Positions 24,504 to 32,044 of a DNA stretch of 37,271 nt are shown piece by piece. This DNA comes from Flavobacterium psychrophilum (lineage in GTDB: Bacteria; Bacteroidota; Bacteroidia; Flavobacteriales; Flavobacteriaceae): contig CAMBZB010000022.1 of NCBI GenBank assembly GCA_945872245.1, positions 1 through 37,271 of the forward strand. The letters run 5' to 3'. The position numbers and the translations under genes are program-made. The notes beneath the pieces are model-generated. The model was not told the origin of the DNA and searched no databases. It saw nothing but the letters and a program-made list of their open reading frames with translations. Within the stretch, counting starts at the first letter, position 1. Every line of letters begins with the position of its first letter.

Positions 24504-26231
24504 TTAGCACAACTGCATGGAAGTTATGATATTTTTGATTTTGACATTAAGAATAGCTTCCACTTTCGTGAAATTTTCTACGCCATCCAATTCAGTATTT
24601 ACGCTGATATAAAATTTGATTTTTGGTTCGGTTCCGCTTGGTCTGGCACAAATTTTAGAACCGTCTTCGGTATAGTAGATTAACACATCCGCTTTGGGCA
24701 TATCCATCGTTTCTTCCTCGCCGGTCAGTAAGTTTTTGGCAACGGATGATTTGTAATCTTCCAGCATAACGACTCTTTGTCCGTTAATTTCTTTTACTGG
24801 ATTTTCACGTAACGAAATCATCATTTGATTGATTTCGGCCAAGCCTTCCATTCCTTTTTTGGTTATTGAAATCAGATGCTCCTTATAAAAACCGTGCTCA
24901 ACATATAATTTCAAAAGCTCTTCGTAAACTGTGCTTCCTTTCGCTTTGGCTTGAGCCGCCACTTCGCAAATCAACAAAGTAGCTGCAACGGCGTCTTTAT
25001 CACGAACGGCATCACCCACCATATATCCGAAGCTTTCTTCACCTCCGCCGATGAATTCCAATTCTGGGAAATCCTTGATCATTTTGGCAATCCATTTGAA
25101 ACCGGTCAGTCCTACCTTGAATTCTACGTCATAAGCCGAAGCTAATTCCGTAATCATTGGAGTGGAAACGATGGTCGAGCCCACAAATTGTTTCCCGTTA
25201 ATTTTCCCCGCTTTTTTCCATTCTTCCAATAAAAAGGCAGTCATCAAAATCATCGATTGATTCCCGTTCAACAAGGTCATTTTACCCTCGTTATTTCTAA
25301 CGGCAACACCCAAACGGTCACAATCAGGGTCGGTTCCAATTACAATGTCCGAATTTGTTTTATCAGCTAATGCCAATGCCAAAGTCAACGCTTCCGGTTC
25401 TTCTGGATTTGGAGATTTCACCGTTGGAAAATCACCATTTGGCACTCTTTGTTCTTCCACAATATGTACGTTTGGATAGCCTGCCTGTGCAAAAGTATCG
25501 GGAACAAGCGTTATGGATGTTCCGTGTAAGGAAGTAAATACTATGTTGAGATTGTTTTTCGCTTCTTGAGACGTTCCAAAACTGGCATTTTCGATAGTCG
25601 ATTTTATGAAAGCTTTGTCGATTTCAGTATCTATATAATGAATCAAATCCTCGTTTGCGCGAAATTTGATTTGGTTGTAATCTAATTTTTCAATGGTATT
25701 GATAATTGCATCATCTTCTGGAGGAACAATTTGTCCGCCATCTTCCCAATACACTTTATAACCATTGTATTCAGGTGGATTATGAGAAGCGGTAAGCACA
25801 ATTCCGCATTTGCAATCCAAATATTTTAAGGCAAAAGACAATTCGGGTGTTGGTCGCAAATCCGAAAATAAATACACTTGGATTCCATTTGCCGAGAAAA
25901 CATCAGCAACTACTTTGGCTAATGATTTACTGTTATGACGACAGTCAAAAGCAATAACGGCTTTCAAAGGTTGGTTTGGAAAGGCAATTTTCAAATAATC
26001 CGAAAGTCCTTGCGTACTTTTACCAAGCGTATATTTGTTGATGCGATTGTTGCCAACGCCCATAATGCCGCGCATTCCACCTGTTCCGAATTCTAGATTT
26101 TTATAAAAACTTTCTTCAAGATCCTTTGGGGAAGAATTCATCATTGTTTTTACCCCTTCTTGTGTTGTTGCGTCAAATGTTGGCGTTAGCCACTCGTTTA
26201 CTGCGTCTAAAATGTTTGGTTTGATATTCAT
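24504..26231 (-). CDS. Phospho-sugar mutase (phosphoglucomutase/phosphomannomutase, 575 aa)
   Basis: An alpha-D-phosphohexomutase interconverting hexose 1- and 6-phosphates. Active-site serine S149 is in TASHNPPEYNGYKVY. The Mg-binding loop is GTDPDCDRLG (D301, D303, D305), the sugar-binding loop is GGGEESFGYM, and the phosphate-binding loop is RPSGTEPKIKFY. The 575-residue length and the ..FGTGGMRGIMGVG.. start match the PgcA/PGM2-like subgroup, which prefers glucose-1-phosphate and may also use pentose phosphates. It supplies sugar nucleotides or opens storage sugars to glycolysis. It lies in a minus-strand run with a glycosyltransferase and an ABC exporter. Confidence 0.94.
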   Translation of the reverse strand: MNIKPNILDAVNEWLTPTFDATTQEGVKTMMNSSPKDLEESFYKNLEFGTGGMRGIMGVGNNRINKYTLGKSTQGLSDYLKIAFPNQPLKAVIAFDCRHNSKSLAKVVADVFSANGIQVYLFSDLRPTPELSFALKYLDCKCGIVLTASHNPPEYNGYKVYWEDGGQIVPPEDDAIINTIEKLDYNQIKFRANEDLIHYIDTEIDKAFIKSTIENASFGTSQEAKNNLNIVFTSLHGTSITLVPDTFAQAGYPNVHIVEEQRVPNGDFPTVKSPNPEEPEALTLALALADKTNSDIVIGTDPDCDRLGVAVRNNEGKMTLLNGNQSMILMTAFLLEEWKKAGKINGKQFVGSTIVSTPMITELASAYDVEFKVGLTGFKWIAKMIKDFPELEFIGGGEESFGYMVGDAVRDKDAVAATLLICEVAAQAKAKGSTVYEELLKLYVEHGFYKEHLISITKKGMEGLAEINQMMISLRENPVKEINGQRVVMLEDYKSSVAKNLLTGEEETMDMPKADVLIYYTEDGSKICARPSGTEPKIKFYISVNTELDGVENFTKVEAILNVKIKNIITSMQLC

Positions 26232-26282
26232 TTTCTATTTTTTATCTTGATTTTATTTCAAGGCACAATATAAGTTATGCCA

Positions 26283-27236
26283 TTAATTTATTTCCTTCGA
26301 GACTTTATACCGTTCTTCATTATTTTTTGTTCTCAAAATAATTTCACCAAGAAATCCCGCCAAGAATAATTGAGTTCCTAAAATCATCGTTGTCAGGGCA
26401 ATATAAAACCAAGGATTGCTCGTCACTAAATGATAAGGCAAATCATTATAGAGATTGTATAGTTTCATTATGCCAATATAACTAGCCAATAAAAAACCAA
26501 TGATAAACATTGCTGAGCCCATAGCTCCAAACAAGTGCATTGGTCTTTTGCCGAATTTTGACAGAAACCAAATGGTAATTAAATCGAGAAATCCATTGAT
26601 GAAACGATCCATCCCAAATTTTGTCTCGCCATATTTTCGGGCTTGGTGTTGCACCACTTTTTCTCCTATTTTACCAAAACCGGCGTTTTTAGCCAAAACT
26701 GGAATATACCGATGCATTTCGCCCGAAACTTCAATGTTTTTTACGACTGCATTTTTGTAGGCTTTGAGTCCGCAATTAAAATCATTTAATTCCACTCCAG
26801 ATGTTTTTCTAGCAGCCCAATTGAATAGTTTCGAAGGTAGGTTTTTTGCAAAAACAGAATCATAGCGTTTCTTCTTCCATCCCGAAACCAAATCAAAATT
26901 TTGGGCAGTAATCATATTATATAATCCTGGAATTTCTTCGGGACTGTCTTGCAAATCAGCATCCATTGTGATGATAACGTCGCCTTTAGCTTTTGCAAAA
27001 CCAGCATGTAAAGCCTGTGATTTTCCAAAATTTCTCATAAAGCGAATGCCTTTCACATTTTGATTTTCAGTCGCCAACGTTTCAATAATAGACCAAGAAC
27101 TATCCGTGCTTCCATCATCTATAAAAATGACTTCATAGGAATAATTATTGGATTTCATCACCGAAACAATCCAAGTGTAAAGTTCTTTGAGCGATTCGTC
27201 TTCGTTGAGAAGCGGAATAAGTATGGATAAATTCAT
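26283..27236 (-). CDS. Family 2 glycosyltransferase, membrane-bound (317 aa)
   Basis: A polyprenol-phosphate-sugar-synthase-like (DPM1/ArnC-type) GT2 enzyme. The GT-A domain is at 1-220, with VIFIDDGSTDSSW, the metal-binding DADLQDSPEEIPGL and the acceptor-region DFNCGLKAYK. It is followed by two membrane helices (about 235-258 and 272-300). The C-terminal part, ..LGTQLFLAGFLGEIILR.., is typical of the subgroup. It probably transfers a sugar from a nucleotide donor to undecaprenyl phosphate at the inner membrane. The start overlaps the stop of the DUF4199 gene as TAATG, indicating translational coupling. Confidence 0.93.
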   Translation of the reverse strand: MNLSILIPLLNEDESLKELYTWIVSVMKSNNYSYEVIFIDDGSTDSSWSIIETLATENQNVKGIRFMRNFGKSQALHAGFAKAKGDVIITMDADLQDSPEEIPGLYNMITAQNFDLVSGWKKKRYDSVFAKNLPSKLFNWAARKTSGVELNDFNCGLKAYKNAVVKNIEVSGEMHRYIPVLAKNAGFGKIGEKVVQHQARKYGETKFGMDRFINGFLDLITIWFLSKFGKRPMHLFGAMGSAMFIIGFLLASYIGIMKLYNLYNDLPYHLVTSNPWFYIALTTMILGTQLFLAGFLGEIILRTKNNEERYKVSKEIN

Positions 27237-27772
27237 TAGTGATCTAGAGGTGTAGGTTTCGATTTAAAAAAAGCAGCCATTACGAGTCCTAAAATTCCAC
27301 AGAAAAAAAGGTTTACGATAACTCCTTGTATTTGTTCTCCTGCAGAAAAAGGGTCAGTTTTTTTTAAATTTTGAATCATTTCATTCAAGGAAGTTGCTGA
27401 AACTTCATATTTTTCTGAAGTAGTTTTCAAATAGTCTATCGTTAATTCCAATAATGAATCTTTGATGGAAGGGTCAATAAAATTAAATAAAATAATCTTA
27501 TGGGCGACCGAAATCGATAAACCGATTAGAGAACAAATAAAATAGGTTGTGAAGGCATCCTTAAAAGGAAAGTCTCCTTTTAAAGCTGATTTAGTTTTAG
27601 TAAGCAATACCATTGGAATGACAATAAAAATTGAAAAACTTAAAAGTGTTGTCCACCAAGCGATGAATAATTTTAAGTCGACCGCATATAGTATGGTTGT
27701 AATTAAAGACAAAGAAACACCCACAATGATTCCATAGGTAATTCCATTTCTTTTTATAATGTCATTAATCAT
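27236..27772 (-). CDS. DUF4199 family membrane protein (178 aa)
   Basis: A small inner-membrane protein of a Bacteroidota-typical family of unknown function. Hydrophobic helices are visible at about 12-32, 35-56, 72-92 and 148-168 (VIVNLFFCGILGLVMAAFF). The soluble segment between the last two helices is helical and polar. The motif PFKDAFTTYFICSLIG at 69-84 resembles the conserved loop of the family. It is translationally coupled to the downstream glycosyltransferase, so it may support the same lipid-sugar process. That link rests on context only. Confidence 0.85.
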   Translation of the reverse strand: MINDIIKRNGITYGIIVGVSLSLITTILYAVDLKLFIAWWTTLLSFSIFIVIPMVLLTKTKSALKGDFPFKDAFTTYFICSLIGLSISVAHKIILFNFIDPSIKDSLLELTIDYLKTTSEKYEVSATSLNEMIQNLKKTDPFSAGEQIQGVIVNLFFCGILGLVMAAFFKSKPTPLDH

Positions 27773-27797
27773 TATCGAATGATTTTCAATTAAGCTA

Positions 27798-27825
27798 CAA
27801 ATATAACAATTCCCTATATATTCAA
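27798..27825 (-). promoter_or_regulatory. Promoter of the DUF4199-glycosyltransferase transcript
   Basis: On the minus strand, TTG (27823-27825), 17 nt, TATATTTG (27798-27805). The -7 box is perfect and the spacer is short but within the known range. Confidence 0.6.
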
Positions 27826-27874
27826 GGGTAAAAATCGTTTTTTACGATTACTATAAAAAAAGGGATTCAAAGAT

Positions 27875-27903
27875 TTGATTATTGAAAAATTAGTGTAAAT
27901 TTG
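27875..27903 (+). promoter_or_regulatory. Promoter of rpmE2
   Basis: TTG (27875-27877), 18 nt, TAAATTTG (27896-27903). Predicted transcription starts near 27910, giving a leader of about 108 nt, long for this genome. Confidence 0.7.
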
Positions 27904-27938
27904 CAGACTCAAAATAAGTAAAGATTTTTAAACAAAAA

Positions 27939-27996
27939 GAGTCGTTGCATTTATACCTTTTTCTAAACGGGAGAAAGCTTCAAAATTAAAACGCTC
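27939..27996 (+). ncRNA. Structured 5' leader of rpmE2 (candidate r-protein leader)
   Basis: The outer stem GAG(T)CGTT / AACGCTC (27939-27946 with 27990-27996) is 7 bp with one bulged T. Inside it is a second hairpin CTTTTTCT/GGAGAAAG (27957-27964 with 27970-27977, two G-U pairs, loop AAACG). The arrangement of a hairpin nested in a closing stem ends 21 bases before the L31 start codon. Many r-protein mRNAs carry such autoregulatory structures; this one is inferred from a single sequence. Confidence 0.4.
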
Positions 27997-28017
27997 AAAA
28001 AAATAAATAAAATAAAG

Positions 28018-28269
28018 ATGAAAAAAGGAATTCACCCAGAAAATTACAGATTAGTTGCCTTCAAAGACATGTCAAATGAAGATGTTTTTATCACTAAATC
28101 TACTGCAGACACAAGAGAAACCATTACTGTAGACGGTGTTGAATATCCAGTAGTAAAAATGGAGATTTCTAGAACTTCTCACCCTTTTTACACAGGAAAA
28201 TCTAAACTTATTGATACTGCTGGTCGTATCGATAAATTCAAAACGAAATACGCTAAACACGGTAAATAA
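28018..28269 (+). CDS. rpmE2: Type B 50S ribosomal protein L31
   Basis: A large-subunit ribosomal protein bridging to the 30S head. The start [20 protein letters not shown] and the end [33 protein letters not shown] are diagnostic. There are no cysteines, so the zinc ribbon of type A L31 is missing; this is the zinc-independent type B form. Length 83 is normal. It is monocistronic, with a clear promoter, a structured leader and a terminator. No second L31 gene is in the window, so whether it is the sole copy is unknown. Confidence 0.97.
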   Translation: MKKGIHPENYRLVAFKDMSNEDVFITKSTADTRETITVDGVEYPVVKMEISRTSHPFYTGKSKLIDTAGRIDKFKTKYAKHGK

Positions 28270-28293
28270 TATTCATCAGTTTAATTACATAGT

Positions 28294-28322
28294 AAGCCTC
28301 ACAATTTGTGGGGCTTTTTTTA
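28294..28322 (+). terminator. Terminator of rpmE2
   Basis: Stem AAGCCTCACA/TGTGGGGCTT (28294-28303 with 28307-28316, one G-U pair), short loop, then a T run. Confidence 0.93.
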
Positions 28323-28346
28323 TTTTAATTGCTATTCAAAACTTTG

Positions 28347-28354
28347 TAACTTTG
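28347..28354 (+). promoter_or_regulatory. -7 box of the GlmU-like gene
   Basis: TAACTTTG matches TAnnTTTG after the rpmE2 terminator. The only TTG upstream is 15 nt away, so the -33 is poor. Confidence 0.4.
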
Positions 28355-28398
28355 AAAAGTCTAAACTCCTAAAACTAAAAACTTAGAACCTTCAAAAA

Positions 28399-29574
28399 AT
28401 GAATTATATACTTTTCGACGGACCGGCAAGAAACGCCTTATTGCCTTTTACCTTCACACGACCGGTTGCCGATATTCTTATTGGTATCATGACAATTCGC
28501 CAAAAATGGGAAATGCGTTTGGGTTCGACAACAACAACTTTAACGGAGGAATATTTATCCGAGAAATTTCCAATGGTCGAAATGGAGGAAAATGTGATGA
28601 TAAATGCATCGTTTGTTCCTAATGCAGTTTTGGCCGAAATGGTTGGCGGTCTCAAATCGAATCAAGCGATTTTTAAAGGAGAAGACGTTATTGCTTTTTA
28701 TACAGTAGAAAACCAGGAAGAAGTCAATTTTGATACGTATGAAATTATAGAATTTGAAAGTGAATGTTTGAGAGTTGAACACACTTGGGATATTTTTTCC
28801 AAAAATGATGCTGCGATTCGGGAGGATTTCGAATTGTTAACCGAAGGTAGAAAATCGCAATCCATTCCTAAAAGTGTCAATACCATTGCAAAAGAAAACA
28901 TATTTATTGAGGAAGGGGCAAAATTGGAATTCGTAACCTTAAATGCATCGACGGGTCCCATTTATATTGGGAAAAATGCAGAGATAATGGAAGGCTCGGT
29001 TATTCGTGGCCCTTTTGCGTTATGTGAAGGAGCAGGTGTGAAATTGGGGGCAAAAGTGTACGGAGCAACAACTGTCGGGCCTTATTCTAAAATTGGAGGA
29101 GAAGTGAATAATTCAGTATTATTTGGTTATTCTAACAAAGGACATGATGGGTTTTTAGGGAATTCTGTTTTGGGGGAATGGTGTAATATTGGTGCCGATA
29201 GTAATAATTCTAATTTAAAAAACAACTACGAAGAAGTTAAATTGTGGGATTATGAAACCGAATCCTTCGAAAAAACAGGACTTCAGTTTTGTGGATTAAT
29301 GATGGGGGACCACAGTAAATGTGGTATCAACACGATGTTCAACACTGGAACTGTTGTGGGTGTGAGTGCCAATATTTTTGGCGCCGGATTTCCACGCAAT
29401 TTCGTGCCCAGTTTTTCATGGGGTGGAGCGGCAGGTTTTACTATTTATATGACCAAAAAAGCTTTTGAAACCGCCCGATTGGTTATGAGTCGTAGAGGAG
29501 TTGACTTCGATGAAAAAGAAGCCGCCATTTTGCAACACGTTTTTGAAGAAACTAAAATTTGGAGGAAGGAGTAA
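28399..29574 (+). CDS. GlmU-like sugar-1-phosphate nucleotidyltransferase/acyltransferase (alternative bacterial type, 391 aa)
   Basis: Matches my recollection of the alternative GlmU family of Bacteroidota (TIGR03991), proposed to make UDP-GlcNAc where classical GlmU is absent. The N-terminal domain (1-150) lacks the usual LAAGxGTRM loop and instead begins with ILFDGPARNALLPFTFTRPVADI. The C-terminal domain (about 165-365) is a left-handed beta-helix: hexapeptide repeats with I/V-G-x-N steps such as GPIYIGKNAEIMEGSVIRGP, then EWCNIGADSNNSNLKNNY and DHSKCGINTMFNTGTVVG. The product would feed MurA in the same window. Biochemical proof for the family is not something I can cite. Confidence 0.85.
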   Translation: MNYILFDGPARNALLPFTFTRPVADILIGIMTIRQKWEMRLGSTTTTLTEEYLSEKFPMVEMEENVMINASFVPNAVLAEMVGGLKSNQAIFKGEDVIAFYTVENQEEVNFDTYEIIEFESECLRVEHTWDIFSKNDAAIREDFELLTEGRKSQSIPKSVNTIAKENIFIEEGAKLEFVTLNASTGPIYIGKNAEIMEGSVIRGPFALCEGAGVKLGAKVYGATTVGPYSKIGGEVNNSVLFGYSNKGHDGFLGNSVLGEWCNIGADSNNSNLKNNYEEVKLWDYETESFEKTGLQFCGLMMGDHSKCGINTMFNTGTVVGVSANIFGAGFPRNFVPSFSWGGAAGFTIYMTKKAFETARLVMSRRGVDFDEKEAAILQHVFEETKIWRKE

Positions 29575-29663
29575 TTTGAATATTTACAGATTTTAAAATT
29601 TAAAATCACCGCAATTGCGAAAGTAGTTGTGTTTTTTTTACTTCATTTTAAAGTTTTTGTCCG

Positions 29664-29671
29664 TAAATTTG
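29664..29671 (+). promoter_or_regulatory. -7 box of mtaB
   Basis: TAAATTTG fits the consensus. With a 19-nt spacer the -33 would be TTC (29642-29644). The predicted transcription start leaves about 38 nt before the ATG at 29716. Confidence 0.5.
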
Positions 29672-29715
29672 CAATCTCAATTTTTTGACAACGATTTCAT
29701 TAATTGAGAACACTT

Positions 29716-31044
29716 ATGGAAAACAGAAAAAAAGTAGCCTTTTATACTTTAGGTTGCAAGCTAAATTTCTCCGAAACCTCCACAATCGCCAGAAATTTCG
29801 AAAACGAAGGTTTTGACCGCGTCGATTTTGAAGAAGTGGCTGATATGTATGTGATTAATACGTGTTCCGTGACTGAAAATGCTGATAAACAATTCAAGCA
29901 AGTCGTTCGAAAAGCGATGAAACTGAATGACAAAGCTTTTGTTGCCGCCGTCGGTTGTTACGCCCAATTGAAACCTGAGGAATTAGCCGCTGTTGATGGG
30001 GTTGATTTGGTTCTAGGTGCCACCGAAAAGTTTAAAATTACAGACTACATAAACGATTTATCCAAAAACGATTTTGGCGAAGTGCATTCTTGCGAGATTT
30101 CCGAAGCCGATTTTTATGTGGGCAGTTATTCCATTGGCGATAGAACGCGCGCTTTCTTGAAAGTGCAAGACGGTTGCGATTATAAATGTACGTATTGCAC
30201 GATTCCGTTGGCGAGAGGAATTTCCCGAAGTGACGAATTGGAAAATGTGTTGAAAAATGCCAAAGAAATTTCTGCGCAAAATATCAAGGAAATTGTCTTG
30301 GCCGGGGTGAATATTGGGGATTATGGGAAGGGTGAATTTGGTAACAAAAAACACGAGCATACTTTTCTGGAATTAGTTCATGAATTGGACAAACTAGAAG
30401 GGATTGAACGTTTGAGAATCTCCTCCATCGAACCCAATTTATTGAAAAACGAAACTATTGAATTTGTTTCCAAAAGCCGAACTTTTGTACCGCATTTTCA
30501 TATACCGTTGCAATCCGGAAGCAACGAAATCCTCAAGTTGATGAAACGCCGTTACCTTCGAGAAATATATACCGAACGAGTAAATAAAATTAGGGAAGTG
30601 ATGCCTGATGCTTGTATTGGAGTCGATGTAATTGTAGGTTTTCCTGGGGAAACCGATAAACATTTTCTGGAAACCTATCATTTTTTGAATGATTTGGATA
30701 TTTCTTATTTACATGTTTTTACTTACTCGGAGCGTGATAATACTGAAGCAGCCGAAATGCAGGGCGTTGTTCCTGCAAATATTCGGGCAAAAAGAAGTAA
30801 AATGTTACGTAGTTTATCAGTGAAAAAACGTCGTGCTTTTTACGAAAGCCAGATTGGAACCAACAGAACCGTTCTTTTCGAAAGCGAAAATAAAGAAGGG
30901 TACATTCACGGATTTACAGAGAATTACGTTCGCGTAAAAACACCTTGGAATCCAGAATTGGCAAATACTTTACAAAAAATCAATTTGACTAAAATAGATG
31001 AAGACGGAAGTGTGCGAATGGAATTTTTGAATGTAGAAGTTTAA
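29716..31044 (+). CDS. mtaB: tRNA (N6-threonylcarbamoyladenosine-37-C2)-methylthiotransferase MtaB
   Basis: A radical SAM enzyme that adds a methylthio group to t6A37, making ms2t6A. Domains: N-terminal UPF0004/MTTase domain with cysteines in TLGCKLNFSE (C14), VINTCSVTE and AVGCYAQ; radical SAM core with DGCDYKCTYCTIPLARG (CxxxCxxC); C-terminal TRAM domain at about 375-440. TLGCKxN and the absence of RimO or MiaB features favour MtaB. An in-frame TTG at 29704 adds four residues, but the ATG at 29716 gives the usual start MENRKKVAFYTLGCK. Length is then 442. Confidence 0.93.
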   Translation: MENRKKVAFYTLGCKLNFSETSTIARNFENEGFDRVDFEEVADMYVINTCSVTENADKQFKQVVRKAMKLNDKAFVAAVGCYAQLKPEELAAVDGVDLVLGATEKFKITDYINDLSKNDFGEVHSCEISEADFYVGSYSIGDRTRAFLKVQDGCDYKCTYCTIPLARGISRSDELENVLKNAKEISAQNIKEIVLAGVNIGDYGKGEFGNKKHEHTFLELVHELDKLEGIERLRISSIEPNLLKNETIEFVSKSRTFVPHFHIPLQSGSNEILKLMKRRYLREIYTERVNKIREVMPDACIGVDVIVGFPGETDKHFLETYHFLNDLDISYLHVFTYSERDNTEAAEMQGVVPANIRAKRSKMLRSLSVKKRRAFYESQIGTNRTVLFESENKEGYIHGFTENYVRVKTPWNPELANTLQKINLTKIDEDGSVRMEFLNVEV

Positions 31045-31093
31045 AAAAAATCAAATTCCCATAAACCTTGTAGCCTTTCGAAGGATGGAAGTT

Positions 31094-31921
31094 TTAGTTT
31101 GTTAGAACAAGTTTGTAAATCGTACTTTCCAAAACTTCAGAATCATTGTCTTCACAAAGAAGGAATTCTATTTTATCATTTGTTTTGCTGTAAAGTGTCA
31201 ATCCTTCGAATTTATTGGTATCGGTTATTTTTTTTGTAAATTCTATCTCAAATGTTTTACTATTCATTCCGCCAATAATACTTCCCAATATTTCACCATC
31301 ATAATAGGTTGAAGAGGTATCTTCGGCTGTTGCCAAAAAATAAATTTTGTCTTCGACCAAAATGGCGTCGGTGAATGAAGTTTCTACGTGTTTGATTTTT
31401 GGCAATTGAATAGGAATAAAATCTATAGTGCCATTGTCATCAAAATTGTCATTTAATACCGCAATTCCATTTCTCGAATTGGCTCCGTTTCCACGTTGGA
31501 ATAAATGCCATTTTTCATTATGGAATAAAGCACCCTCAATGTTTAAATCTTCATCAGAAATTGAATTAGTTTGTTTTATATTTTTGTACAACTTTGACAA
31601 ATCTTTTTCTTTTATCGTTTTCGTTTTGAGATTATAGGTTATTCCTTTTTCCCTTTTGGATGTGGAGCCAGAACCAAAAAGATGGAGTTTATTGCCTTTT
31701 AGAGCTATGGATTCAAAATCGTATTTGTCTTTTTTTGGAATGTTTTCTTGGCTGTCCACGTAGAGTTTTATTATGGTCAATTCTTTTTCTAGGAGGTGAT
31801 ATTCATAGAGGAATGAACTATTGTCTGAAATGATAAACAAAGAATTGCCTCTGTAAACTAGTCCTGAAGCACAACTGATTCCGGCAATATTAAATTCAGA
31901 TTTAATTTTAAAATTTTCCAT
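31094..31921 (-). CDS. Beta-propeller-like hypothetical protein (275 aa)
   Basis: No named function. The sequence is a succession of beta-strand blades separated by turns: SGLVYRGNSLFIISDNSSFLYEY, DFESIALKGNKLHLFGSGSTSKREKG, NIEGALFHNEKWHLFQRGNG, ETSFTDAILVEDKIYFLATAEDT and FEGLTLYSKTNDKIEFLLCEDND. The DFESIA, IEGA and FEGL turns resemble phytase-like and DUF6929-type propellers that bind metal or phosphate with acidic residues. It has no signal peptide, so it should be cytoplasmic, which is unusual for the phytase-like group. It is divergent from the MATE gene. Confidence 0.6.
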   Translation of the reverse strand: MENFKIKSEFNIAGISCASGLVYRGNSLFIISDNSSFLYEYHLLEKELTIIKLYVDSQENIPKKDKYDFESIALKGNKLHLFGSGSTSKREKGITYNLKTKTIKEKDLSKLYKNIKQTNSISDEDLNIEGALFHNEKWHLFQRGNGANSRNGIAVLNDNFDDNGTIDFIPIQLPKIKHVETSFTDAILVEDKIYFLATAEDTSSTYYDGEILGSIIGGMNSKTFEIEFTKKITDTNKFEGLTLYSKTNDKIEFLLCEDNDSEVLESTIYKLVLTN

Positions 31922-32017
31922 AAAAAGATTTTTAAACCTATAAAAAGCGTTGGAGCATCATGATAAACTCCATTAAAATTATTAAAAATTCGTCTAATTT
32001 CTGTTGTGTTTTTAATA

Positions 32018-32025
32018 TATCTTTG
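32018..32025 (+). promoter_or_regulatory. -7 box of the MATE gene
   Basis: TATCTTTG fits the consensus exactly. It lies downstream of an in-frame GTG at 32006 and 20 bases before the TTG at 32045, which supports the later start codon. Confidence 0.5.
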
Positions 32026-32044
32026 CCAACCAAATAATCTCAAA

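Noticed and set aside
31070..31085. CCTTTCGAAGG palindrome after mtaB as a terminator
   Set aside because: The stem is only 4 bp with a 3-nt loop and no T run, so it is too weak to claim.
31858..32043. Small open frame across the divergent gap before the MATE gene (minus strand)
   Set aside because: It overlaps the start of the beta-propeller gene and the MATE promoter and has no recognisable coding pattern.
32006..32044. GTG at 32006 as the start of the MATE gene
   Set aside because: A perfect -7 box lies downstream of it at 32018-32025 and the extra residues do not resemble the family N-terminus.
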